Shown piece after piece: positions 9,769-20,200 of a DNA stretch of 64,000 nt (positions within the stretch are counted from its first letter, which is position 1; every line of letters begins with the position of its first letter). The notes beneath the pieces are model-generated. The model did no database searches and was not told the origin of the DNA. It saw only the letters and a list, made by a program, of their open reading frames with translations. The DNA comes from Tritrichomonas musculus (Eukaryota; Parabasalia; Tritrichomonadida; Tritrichomonadidae), in contig JAPFFF010000021.1 of NCBI GenBank assembly GCA_039105265.1, positions 558,001 to 622,000 of the forward strand. The letters are read 5' to 3'. The translations under genes and the position numbers were made by a program.

Positions 9769-10863
9769 ATGAATGATGCAAATGAAATATTATCTTTGAT
9801 TTCTCAAATAAAAACATGCCTACCAAATCTTGAAGGATCAATTGCATCTGTTAAGAGTGATATTCCATCAAATTTGAACTCAGCTATTTTTAATATTCGC
9901 TCTAATTTATCTTCTGCATCTGAAACACTAGAAAATAAGAATATTGAATTGAATAAAGTTGGTATTGCATCAAATAATGCTTCAAAAGTTATATCGATTT
10001 CTGACGATCACAATGACCAAATTGAAAAGTATCGTCGATACCTCAAAAAGCATTTAAATAATGAGATACAGAAGTATTTTTCTGAACTTGATAGCAAAAT
10101 AAAAAAGCTTGAATCAGATTTTTATCCCCTTTATAATTTAGAAGAGTCAGTACCATTAAGTAACTTATCAATGGATCTTAAAAATAAGATAACTAAATCG
10201 TTCAATGATTTTAATGCCAAATCGCAAAGTCTTTGTTCCAAAATATCCGATGAACAAGTTAAAAAAAAGTTTGATTATGAAAATGCGACAAATAATATCT
10301 TAAAAACATTAAAAAATCAAATTAATCAACAAGAAAACGATATTGAATTATTAAAAAGCAAAATTGAAGAAACGCAAATACAGCTCGTCAAACTTTCTTT
10401 AAAAAGAGAGAGGAGTGAAAACGAAATTGAAAATAAAAATATTCATCTTCCTTCTTCAAATGTATCTAATATGATTCAAGAGCAAAAAGATAAAATAAAA
10501 ATATTAAATGCAAAATGGCAAAATGCGAGAGACACGTTAATCAGTGAATATTCCTTAATTGACAATAATTTCACCTCTTTGTTAAATACTAGTGAAGAAA
10601 TTAAAAATTCAATTAATGAGAATGAACAGAAGTTATCGTATATGCTAATTGATAATAAAAAATCTGAAGAACTCATTAAATCAATTCAGGATCGTATAAA
10701 AGATGAAGATATTATGTTGGATAGGTCGACTATCAAAGAGGATATTTCTAAATTAGGTATAGAATATCTCAAATTAATTGAAGAAGATAGAATACAAGTT
10801 GAAGAGCTAGAAATTTCGGTAAATCAATTATATGATGAATTAACAACGCGATTTTCATCATGA
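9769..10863 (+). CDS. Coiled-coil protein, function unknown
   Basis: A 364-residue protein made almost entirely of predicted alpha-helix. Heptad-like patterns with Lys/Glu/Asn/Ile run from about residue 75 to 130, 185-225 and 260-350. No signal peptide, membrane segment or enzymatic motif is visible. It begins at an ATG 97 bases after the stop of the preceding gene and lies on the same strand. The AT-rich upstream stretch holds TCAATTT boxes of the kind trichomonads use as initiators, but this is weak evidence. It could be a cytoskeletal or tethering protein. That is a guess from composition only. Confidence 0.75.
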   Translation: MNDANEILSLISQIKTCLPNLEGSIASVKSDIPSNLNSAIFNIRSNLSSASETLENKNIELNKVGIASNNASKVISISDDHNDQIEKYRRYLKKHLNNEIQKYFSELDSKIKKLESDFYPLYNLEESVPLSNLSMDLKNKITKSFNDFNAKSQSLCSKISDEQVKKKFDYENATNNILKTLKNQINQQENDIELLKSKIEETQIQLVKLSLKRERSENEIENKNIHLPSSNVSNMIQEQKDKIKILNAKWQNARDTLISEYSLIDNNFTSLLNTSEEIKNSINENEQKLSYMLIDNKKSEELIKSIQDRIKDEDIMLDRSTIKEDISKLGIEYLKLIEEDRIQVEELEISVNQLYDELTTRFSS

Positions 10864-11191
10864 AATTATACAATAAACCCTTGTTTGTATTGAGTTAATA
10901 TTTAATATGTTATTTTTATTTTATTTAGCACAAATTAGCATCGAGTATTATGCATTAATACTAATATTTTATCACTTTTTTTTAATAATTTAATATTTTT
11001 TTTTTTTTCAAAATCTTCAATAATAATTATTATCAAATCAACTTCAACAAAATAAAAATGTTGAATAATTATTTTTTTTATATATAAAACATTTAATTGA
11101 GTGTATCTTTTAAAAAAAAATGATAAAAATAAAGCAAAAGGAAATATTTTTTATAATAATTAATAAAACAAAACAAACACGCATACCTTCT
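10864..11191. other. Convergent 3' spacer
   Basis: This 328-base stretch lies between the ends of two convergent genes. It is AT-rich with several T-runs and A-runs. Nothing else was recognised. Confidence 0.5.
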
Positions 11192-14100
11192 TTAATCTTC
11201 AACATCGAGTGACTGCCATTCTCCTTCCTCGTTTTGAGGTTTTCTGACTACGTTTGCTGAGAATTTCTTTAGTGAAAGTTTTGACTTCTTCTTCTTGGCA
11301 GACTGAGCAAATTTCTGCATATTGTTTATTGCCTCGTCTCTTTCATCAGGGCTCATCTCATCGTAAGCCTTCTTTGACACTTCCTTGTCGATTTGAGAAT
11401 CAGCTATGCCGATTAAAATTGACACTTCAGAGATGAGCTGCTTTCCTCTCTTTTTGTCTGTTCCCCACTTTGCGATTGCGTGAATTGCCGCCTTCACAAC
11501 TTCGATAGCAAAAAGCTTCTCATTTTTCAGTTCAGGGACGCACGAGAGCGACAATTGGAAGAATCTGAGTGACTCGATAGCATCATCAATTGTTTTGTCA
11601 ATGGAAAGAATGGATGCCTTAGCTGCACCTCGGGCAAGAAGCTCGATTCCGAGACCAGAATCAGGTTTCCTAACGATCAACTTAGAAACAAGTTCGACTC
11701 CTCCTTCGTCAAAGTGCTTCACGACATAATAAGCGAGCTTGTCGAATGACTCACGCGTTGTTGAACGAGTCAGGGCTCTTTCGAGAGAAGTGATCTTGAA
11801 ATGCACAACATGGCCGATTCGGCAGGTGCAAAGAAGCTTGACAACAGCTGGAATTGCAGGCTTTGCTGACTCAAAGATGATTGTCATAAGCATGATTCCT
11901 TCATCTTCGGTGAAAGTTTTCATACTGACCTTGTTAATGATGAGCTGGGCAAACTTAACTGTCATATTTGGATGTGGAGCATTCTTGATCAAAAGTCCAA
12001 GGGCTTCTGCTTCGCAATTCATGCCTTTGAAAAGGATGATGCAGAGGTAATTCCAGATCTCGGAGTATGGCTCCTCGTTCTTCAGCATTCGACTCGTGTA
12101 GAGGAGGAAGTTTGGAATTAAAGGGCCAAGGAGTTGCTTGTTCTTTTGGACAGAATCAGCACAGGCAAAAGTAATGGAGCTCATCATGTTGATATCAATT
12201 TTGTCAGGGAAATAACGGAATAATGAAGTAAAGGCATCGAAAGCTGCGTAAATTCTCCAGGATTCCGATGAAATTGTCATTTCAAGGAGGAAGAAAGATG
12301 ACATTGAATCAATGTTGATGACTGTTTCTTCACTGGGGAATGTTTTATGAAGCCAAACAAAAGATGAAAGAAGATTGTGATAGAAAGGCGACATTCGTGA
12401 TCGATATCTAGAAACTTCTTCCCAATCAGAGCGAGTTGATCGAAGTTTGATTGAATCAAGAACAAGTTGAGTAAAGATTGGCGTTAATGTCTTTAAGAAA
12501 TCAATAAATTGATCACATATTGTTTGACTATCACGAGCTAATATACATAATCTTGAAGCAACAGAGAAGAAACCACTGGTTTTGTCAACAACTCTTTGAA
12601 GACCATTAACATAGCCATCTAAAAGCATAATAAAACTTTGCTGATTGTTAAGGTAATCATCAAAATAAAAATCAAGATATGATACTAAGAAATCACATGA
12701 TACATCAACACTAGTTGGAAAAGCAAAACGAGTTGCAATTGAAAATTGTGATTCATAAAGTTCAAGTAAACGATGTTGTCCTTCTTTTTCTTTTGTGTAA
12801 CGGAATTTTTCAACAACATCTGTCAGAATTGGATAAGCAACCGAGTGAAGCTCAATTTTTGTGGTTTCAATCGCTCTTGTTGTTGATGTCATCAAGTTAT
12901 CAAGACATTCAGTGATCAATGGTTGGTGGTTAGCTAGCATTGGGAATAATGCGCGAATGATATGTAATGCATTTGATTTAACATATGTGTTCGGTTCAAC
13001 TGTGGCTTCGCCAAATCCTGGGGTTGAATTTGATGATAAAATCTTTTTAGCAAGCCTAAAGTAAGAAATCATTGTAGGTTCGGAAAAGTGTTTTTCATCA
13101 AATGACTTCGCTATTGCGACTATAAAGTGGTTAACACGTTCATCTTTTGTTTTCTGAAGTAAAACGATTAATTGTGGAATTAAATCAAATAAAGACGAAG
13201 GAAGTGGCTTTACCTTATTCAAATCTGCTAAGGATCCACATACAGCAAGTTTTAATTCCGTTGGGATTAAAATTGACTCTGGATATTTGATATTAAATTT
13301 CAATGCAACATCAGGCGAAAAAGCTATAACAGCACGGTAAATATAATGAAAGAATTCCTTAGAAAACTGAAGTGGTGATCGTAAGAAAGCTATCATTACA
13401 ATTCGGAGCAAAGCTTGTGTTGATGGATTTGATAAAAATGGAAGTAGAATTGGAAGAAGTTTTTCAACACAAAATGAAATCATTGATAATGTGTATGGTG
13501 ATGACATGACAGGAGCATTTAATAAATTATACCAAACTTGGAGTTGATGATCACCATTACATAACGAGACGAGTTCTACTGATTTAGCTTCATAAAGAGC
13601 TCCCATGAAGTGAAGGGCGTAATTTACTGATTGTGGATCTTTAAGGCGTTGTTCGGCACTTTCCAATAATTGGTTGATAACTTTTTCAGAAAGAGAGGGG
13701 ACGAAACGAACTATTGAAGTCGAAATGAAACAAGCAGTTGGAACTTTGCATTTTGGATTGAGGAATTTTAAGATTGTGTTGAGTGTCCCTCGATATGTTG
13801 CTGCATGATGAGCAATGCAATCACAAATGAGCTGGCATCTTGTAATATTATCTGGCGTTGCATTTTTCAAAAGTTGATCAATAAATGATTCAGGGATTTT
13901 AGACCTTGCTTTTTCATCTTGATAAATAGTTAATAAGATAACTGCGGCTGTTAACTTGCTATTTCCAGATGCCTTCATTAATAATGTGAGGAATTTATTA
14001 ACATTTGAGTCGGATAATTGAGCAAATAAAACTGGGAGAGAATTGCAAATCTTAGCTGGTAAGACTGATTCATCAACAAAAAATAATGGGCTTTTACCTA

Positions 14101-15922
14101 GAGATGGAGGTCGTTGTTTTACAAGACCTTCTTCAGGTTGTCTCATTAGCCCTGGACATTTGGACTTAATATAAGGAATAGAAAAGGTTGATGCCATTAA
14201 TGATTTTAAATAAAAGAAAGCGCAGTTTGTAACAAGTGCCTCGGATGGATTAATTTTGGTAATTAGCTGAAGAAATCCAAGAATTGCGACATTTGTTAAA
14301 GAAGTAATATGTTGGAAAACAGTTTCAACAAACAGGTTAATATTAATACTCACATCTTTTATTTTTGGATGCATCGAGAAAAATAGAATTGAAAATTCAA
14401 TAAGCCTACTTGGAATCTTTCTTGATCGCTCTTCAACTGCAAGTTGTTTTTTCATTGTGTCAATGAGGCTTGATATTTGTTGTGTGACAAATCCTGCATC
14501 GATAAAATCTTCTGGAAGAGTCGAAAGAAGCATAAAGTAATCTTGAAGATGAATCATCAGTATATTTTTATTATTGATAATTGATATGAAGATCTTCCTT
14601 ACAGATTCTGAATTAGTCTTCAAAAAGCTTTGTTTGTTATCTAGAACTGAAAGTATGATTGAAGCAATTAATGATTTAGCGTCGTATTCACGTAGATTAA
14701 CGTTTGCTGGTGGATTTGAGAGGAATTCGATTGCAGATAAAAGGTATTCTCTTGCTTGTTCTGGATATGAATTAGTCAATGCAATGAAATAAAGTCCTGC
14801 GGCATATTTTTCACTTTGATCAGTTCCTAAAATTTTTGTTGCAGCAAGATCTGCAACTTGAATTGCTGATTCAGCATCGAAAGTTAAAGTTCTGAGTTGG
14901 CTGAATGGCGTGTTTGGGTTGAGAAGTAACTTCTGTAATAGATCAGCACGAACATCTCTAGCAAAAAAAGCGGTAACTTTTGTATGACTTGTTGGAGAGA
15001 CGGTTAATGAAAAATCAATTAATTGTTTTGCGTTTTTAAAAACAAATTCGGGTTCAAGAAAATCAAGAAAATATTGGAAAACGAGGTTAAATGAATTTTT
15101 AAATTTCTTCAGAAGGTTAAGCTGATTTTGTAAATCTGAGCTTTCTCCTTTTTTGTTTGATTTGGCTTTTATAGCAAAATCTTGATTCTCTTGAGCTTCA
15201 GATGCTTCTTGATCAGATGATTTTGTGTTTTTCATATAAGGTTCAGCAACGCAAAGTGCTGCTAAACGGGCGCATTCATTAAGTGAAAAAAATGATTTGG
15301 AATATTTAAAGGTACTTTCAGCAACACTGATAAACTTTTTGGATTGAATTTCTGTAAATGGAACCAGAACTTCAATTAATTTTATAGCAGCGATTTGTGT
15401 TGGTTCATGTTGAGAATAGGTATAATTCTTAGCAAAAGAAAAAGCACCATTAGCAAATTTTGAAAGTACATTACCGCATATCTTGTACAAGTTATATAAT
15501 GCATATAAAGCTGGATATATAAGTGGTTCTTTTAACGTTGTTAAAGTTTGAGCTAAATTTGACAATGATGATCGAGAATCATGTCCAATTTTTTTAATAA
15601 CATAGCCAACACAAAAAAGGTTTGCTGGTGTTGGTTGATCAGTAGCAACTTGAATTAAATTCCAAAATCGATGTGAGGATTCTAGTTTGTACAAAGGAAC
15701 AAGGTGGCTTCCAACACAAATTGCACAGTGTGGTGCCATGACTCCATTGTTGATTTTCAGTAAACTAAGTAATACTGTTTCAATTGATTGAACCTCTGAA
15801 TCAGTGGCCTTATCTGGTAATAATGAATCAAAAGGTAGAAGATATTCTTGCATCTTCTGTAAAGAAGATTGTGTATTTGGAAGAGAAGTAAGAGCTTTAA
15901 GTTGAGTTAAAAGCTCATTCAT
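11192..15922 (-). CDS. HEAT-repeat protein, HEATR5/LAA1-like
   Basis: A 1576-residue all-helical protein. The first 230 residues follow the pattern of HEATR5/LAA1 proteins: a helical pair around 'HCAICVGSHLVPLY', then 'NLFCVGYVIKKIG' and 'EPTQIAAIKLIEVL'. HEATR5 and yeast Laa1 assist the AP-1 clathrin adaptor at the trans-Golgi and endosomes, so a role in membrane traffic is inferred. A charged, probably disordered insert lies at about 235-275. The C-terminus carries a basic run 'KKKKSKLSLKKF' followed by an acidic tail. The frame extends upstream to a GTG at 15964, but the first ATG is at 15922 and is used here. The C-terminal third (about 11192-12130 and a little beyond) is much richer in G and C at third codon positions than the rest. 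An alternative is a generic HEAT scaffold. Confidence 0.65.
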   Translation of the reverse strand: MNELLTQLKALTSLPNTQSSLQKMQEYLLPFDSLLPDKATDSEVQSIETVLLSLLKINNGVMAPHCAICVGSHLVPLYKLESSHRFWNLIQVATDQPTPANLFCVGYVIKKIGHDSRSSLSNLAQTLTTLKEPLIYPALYALYNLYKICGNVLSKFANGAFSFAKNYTYSQHEPTQIAAIKLIEVLVPFTEIQSKKFISVAESTFKYSKSFFSLNECARLAALCVAEPYMKNTKSSDQEASEAQENQDFAIKAKSNKKGESSDLQNQLNLLKKFKNSFNLVFQYFLDFLEPEFVFKNAKQLIDFSLTVSPTSHTKVTAFFARDVRADLLQKLLLNPNTPFSQLRTLTFDAESAIQVADLAATKILGTDQSEKYAAGLYFIALTNSYPEQAREYLLSAIEFLSNPPANVNLREYDAKSLIASIILSVLDNKQSFLKTNSESVRKIFISIINNKNILMIHLQDYFMLLSTLPEDFIDAGFVTQQISSLIDTMKKQLAVEERSRKIPSRLIEFSILFFSMHPKIKDVSININLFVETVFQHITSLTNVAILGFLQLITKINPSEALVTNCAFFYLKSLMASTFSIPYIKSKCPGLMRQPEEGLVKQRPPSLGKSPLFFVDESVLPAKICNSLPVLFAQLSDSNVNKFLTLLMKASGNSKLTAAVILLTIYQDEKARSKIPESFIDQLLKNATPDNITRCQLICDCIAHHAATYRGTLNTILKFLNPKCKVPTACFISTSIVRFVPSLSEKVINQLLESAEQRLKDPQSVNYALHFMGALYEAKSVELVSLCNGDHQLQVWYNLLNAPVMSSPYTLSMISFCVEKLLPILLPFLSNPSTQALLRIVMIAFLRSPLQFSKEFFHYIYRAVIAFSPDVALKFNIKYPESILIPTELKLAVCGSLADLNKVKPLPSSLFDLIPQLIVLLQKTKDERVNHFIVAIAKSFDEKHFSEPTMISYFRLAKKILSSNSTPGFGEATVEPNTYVKSNALHIIRALFPMLANHQPLITECLDNLMTSTTRAIETTKIELHSVAYPILTDVVEKFRYTKEKEGQHRLLELYESQFSIATRFAFPTSVDVSCDFLVSYLDFYFDDYLNNQQSFIMLLDGYVNGLQRVVDKTSGFFSVASRLCILARDSQTICDQFIDFLKTLTPIFTQLVLDSIKLRSTRSDWEEVSRYRSRMSPFYHNLLSSFVWLHKTFPSEETVINIDSMSSFFLLEMTISSESWRIYAAFDAFTSLFRYFPDKIDINMMSSITFACADSVQKNKQLLGPLIPNFLLYTSRMLKNEEPYSEIWNYLCIILFKGMNCEAEALGLLIKNAPHPNMTVKFAQLIINKVSMKTFTEDEGIMLMTIIFESAKPAIPAVVKLLCTCRIGHVVHFKITSLERALTRSTTRESFDKLAYYVVKHFDEGGVELVSKLIVRKPDSGLGIELLARGAAKASILSIDKTIDDAIESLRFFQLSLSCVPELKNEKLFAIEVVKAAIHAIAKWGTDKKRGKQLISEVSILIGIADSQIDKEVSKKAYDEMSPDERDEAINNMQKFAQSAKKKKSKLSLKKFSANVVRKPQNEEGEWQSLDVED

Positions 15923-16100
15923 ATTGATGTTTGAATTATTTCTAATCGTTTTTGAAGTCAACACAAAATTGAAATGAAAAAAATACTTTCATGATAAAAA
16001 ATGATATTTTAATTTCTAATTATTAAGAAAATAAAATAAGATTTAAAAGAAAAGGGAAATTATTTAACAATTTTATTTTATCATAAAAAAATAAAAAAGA

Positions 16101-17087
16101 TTAAATTGTGAATAGTGACGTAGAAACTGTTTCGATGCTGATTTCCATATCCCTCTTTACAGTTACTATTGCGCCAGAATTTCTGAGCTCATCGCAATAG
16201 TTGGGGGATGAGAATATTGTAAGAACAGAAGTGTCATCATATTTCTTTAAAAATGGATATTCATAACCTCCCATAACAACCTGGTGTGCTCTGAATATTG
16301 AAGTTAATTTATTTGCTTCCATGAATTTTTTACATTCGTTAATTCCATACATGAAAGCTCCATTTCTTTGAGAATTTGCTGAATATCCTTCATCTTCTTC
16401 AGATGGATCAGACCAAAGAATATCACGAACAAATGCAACTTTTGGGTCTATTCCTTCTTCAGGAATTTCAATCGGAAACGAAAGATCTCTGATTTGTTTT
16501 AATCCTTTAAGAGTAGGAGCCAAGCCACCATGAACGCAAAAAATTTTTTTATCTTTAACCTCGTCTGAAGAAATAACTGCCGCGATTGGTAAGTTATCAA
16601 AAACTTTCAAGAAGCATTGGTATATTTCTTCACCTTCTTCTTCACCAAATCTTTGGATACACTCATCATGGAATCCATATGTTTGAGTCATAACTTCGCT
16701 TTCATGGTTTCCTCGAATTAAATAAAATTGTTTTGGGTAAAGCATTTTTAAGCACAGAAGAAGTGTTATGCATTCAAGTGAATTTGTTCCTCTGTCGACA
16801 TAATCTCCTAAAAATAAATATTTGCCTCCTTTTTCATAATCTTTCAAAAATTTCCAAAGGTATGTGTACTGAGCATGTATATCCCCAATGACATATACAG
16901 GAGCTTTAATAGTGATTAGAGCTTTATCTTTTATTAAATAACTAGGAGCTAACTTACAAATTAATTTAATATGATTAGGATCAAGTATCAAATACTGTCC
17001 TGAAGGCAAACTTCTGTTTTCATCAAAAATCATAAATGTATCTTCTACAGCAATTTGATATTTTTCGTCTTGTCCTGTCAGTGTCAT
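16101..17087 (-). CDS. Serine/threonine protein phosphatase, PP1-like (PPP family)
   Basis: A 328-residue metallophosphatase of near-standard PP1 length. The PPP signatures appear in order: GDIHAQ (about 68-73), GDYVDRG, RGNHE, a HGGL box near 189, then RAHQVV and SSPNYC. These supply the Asp, His and Asn ligands of the two-metal centre, so it should be active. One deviation: the first motif has Ala where PPP enzymes have Gly (GDxHG). PP1-type enzymes dephosphorylate Ser/Thr under control of docking subunits, and the substrate here is unknown. The ATG at 17087 is well placed. The gene sits between two minus-strand neighbours with gaps of 178 and 151 bases. Confidence 0.9.
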   Translation of the reverse strand: MTLTGQDEKYQIAVEDTFMIFDENRSLPSGQYLILDPNHIKLICKLAPSYLIKDKALITIKAPVYVIGDIHAQYTYLWKFLKDYEKGGKYLFLGDYVDRGTNSLECITLLLCLKMLYPKQFYLIRGNHESEVMTQTYGFHDECIQRFGEEEGEEIYQCFLKVFDNLPIAAVISSDEVKDKKIFCVHGGLAPTLKGLKQIRDLSFPIEIPEEGIDPKVAFVRDILWSDPSEEDEGYSANSQRNGAFMYGINECKKFMEANKLTSIFRAHQVVMGGYEYPFLKKYDDTSVLTIFSSPNYCDELRNSGAIVTVKRDMEISIETVSTSLFTI

Positions 17088-17238
17088 TTAAAAAAATAAA
17101 AAAAAAATAATGTTTTAAATTTCATCTCAAATATTTCAGTAATTCATTTCAAAAAACTAAAAATGACAAAAGCACGTTATGAAAAATATAGCGCATACAA
17201 ACATTTTAATATAAATAAATAAATCAACATCAAAATAA

Positions 17239-20200
17239 TCAAATCAGTAAAAAGTTGTCACATTCATGAATTGCTAAATGAAGTTTTTCGTTAAGTTCTT
17301 TTTCACTTTGATATGCTGGTATATCAATTCTATTAAAGCAAGTGTGAGCCTGAGGTAATCGATCTCTAAGACCACCTGTTGTAATTGTTATAGGTTTTTT
17401 CTTTTGTGCCAAAGATGCGAAACCGCCGACTGGTACATGAGTAAGGCCTGTAATAAATTTCAAAAGCCGATGAAGTTCATCTTGATCCCATTTAGAGATG
17501 CAATTAAAGAATAATTTAATTACTGGATGATTTTTACTGTATGGTTTTTCAAAGGCGCAATTTTGGCGCATATCTTCAACGTCGATGAAATTAGTTCCAC
17601 TAATTAGCAAATCCAGTTCGTTTGGAGTAAACATTCTCATATGATGTGGAGCAATTATTGAATAAAATCCTTTTTTGAATGCTGTAACTTGTGCATCAAC
17701 TGAGCTCAGAATATAATAATCAGCCATTAGCTCTATAAAAAAGTTCTTATTTTCATCAGTTACTTTAATATTTCGGCCATTCTTTACCAGCTCGATTGTT
17801 TCTTTCACTCCAAGCGATTTTTCAACATCAACAACAAAGTACAAATCAAGATCTTCTACATTGTCATTTGAAGATATCCATTTCAAGCTGTTATAAATCT
17901 GGTTATCGATCTTTTCGAGGTCATTAATAAGTAATCTTCTATTAAGAAGGCTCTTTAAGAAAGGTTGGGCAAGGTGAACATCAATATTTATGTCTTTTGC
18001 CAATGCAATTGCTATAATTCGACCAGCTAACTCGAAATAGCCAAGATGATCCGGATTGACTGATGAATAAGCATTGGGAAACAATGAAAGATTGTCTGTT
18101 GTCTGCTTGAACAATCCATAATCTTGATTAAAAAGTTCCTTGATTGTCGAAGTGATCCACTCTTTAGTCAAACCACCAAGATCAATTCCAGACTCTCCTA
18201 TAAAGCGAACAAATATGTCCCTAATTGGCATGATAGAAAATCCATACTCACTGAATGCCGGTCCAAACACGTGATATGTATCTTGAAGAATGTGGGAACG
18301 TCTAACTTTGATCATTGGCCTAATTATTCCACTATTAATTCCACCGGAATTGGATGAGTCATCGATATCATTATTATTATTGTTATTATTTGGGTTGATG
18401 TTATTGTTATTGATACTGATGCTACTAATGGCAGATACTGAAAGAGTAGCTGGTCTGGCTGAAATACGTCCTCTTGAACGACCGTTTGTCGGCGTAACTT
18501 GCGGTGGCGGTTGTGGTGCAATAAAACGAGGTTGGGACTGAGATTCATTAACTAGAGAGCTAACGAATGAGCTATTTGCTCGATTTGGCATTCGTCTTGC
18601 TTGACCTTGATTAGAACGATTATTGTTCATTAAAGAGGCAGAATTGATAAATGAGATGCTATTTGTTGAGGGGGTTCGATTACCACCGTTATTTGTGTTT
18701 CCATTAGTTGGTGTATTGGGATTGTTGATTGTCATGATGACACTATTGAAAGAAAGAATTCCTCCTCTGTTCCGATATTCTCTTTGAAGCCTCTGCTGTT
18801 GTTCTACTTGCTGTATACATTGCATTTTATGAAAGAAAAGTAATTTGCCGTTGAATGAAAGAACATCTGGATAGTCCCTTAAAAATGAAAGCTCATGCCA
18901 TAAAAGTTTAACTTCTTTTTCAATCATTGCGTTGAAGATGCCCATGTTTGGTCCAATAACTTTCCAAAACTCTGGATAGGTTTTGTATACATGGTTAGGA
19001 ACATTGAAAACTAAAATGTAATCATCTTCTTCTTGACAATCAAAAGAAACTGAAAATAATTTATTCTTTTGATTATTGGGCTGCTCCGCTGGTTGAGTCG
19101 TTCTTTGTCGTGATGCTGAAGAAGTATTTGTAATTATTGGACCTGGAATTGTTGAAGCAGCAAGTGAGCTTGATGAGCAAGGCATTGTTGTTAATGTCAT
19201 TCCATTAGATTGCATTGATTTAACAGAGCAAAGTATTTTAGCAATCATTGCAACAATTGGTAAATATTTGCCTTTAGATAAGATGCAAGATAGAATTTCT
19301 ATAAATTTACTCGATCTTAATTTAACAATTGGCGGGAAATTCTTAACAACTTTTTCAATCATTGATAATGCATTAGAAATGTTTTCTCTATTTGTGTTAT
19401 CCTTATCATTATTATCATTTTTTTTATTCTCCATTTCTATGAGGCTGTTATTTAGATCGTTTATTAGATTTTCGTTGTCAATCAAATTACATACATTTTT
19501 TAATAACTTCTGTTTCACCTTATTAGGAAGCTGTGTAACATAACCCAAACACTCATAAACTTTTGGATCTTTCATTTCAAGGCTGATTTCGAATATCTGG
19601 ACTCCGAAGTCAGTAATTGAATTTCCAAGTGCAGAAAAGAGCGAGCAAACAAGGACAGTTATTTCTGGATTAGATATATGATATCTTCCAAAGAACTCAT
19701 AAACATTTAAAGCAGACAAAGCACTAAAACTAGCAGTGAAAAATTGAGAAACTTTCAGTGACTCAAAAATGCTCAAAACTCCAATAATTTCACTAGTACG
19801 TGAGTTTGCAGAAATATATTTATTTCCTATTGAAAAGACCTTCTTAACGAATTCTTCGTTATGAATGGAAGCAATAGAGAACAAAATAGAGCAAAATCTT
19901 TTCAAGTTCCTAATTGGAGTAAATACCTTATCCTTATATAAACTAGTAGTCAAATTAATTTTTAATTCAATAAGTGTATCACTATTTTGCTGATCATAAA
20001 CAAGCTTGGTCGGATTGATATCATCATTGGCATTTGGATTTTTCTTCATGTTCAAATGATTAATAAGAAAGATGACTCTATGAAGCTCAATTATATAATG
20101 AGGAGGTAGGATGACTCGTTCCTGGGAGTTCGAGAGGATAACTTTCATAAATTTTGGCATTGTTATTAAGAACTTCTGAATATTGAGATCATTAATGTTC

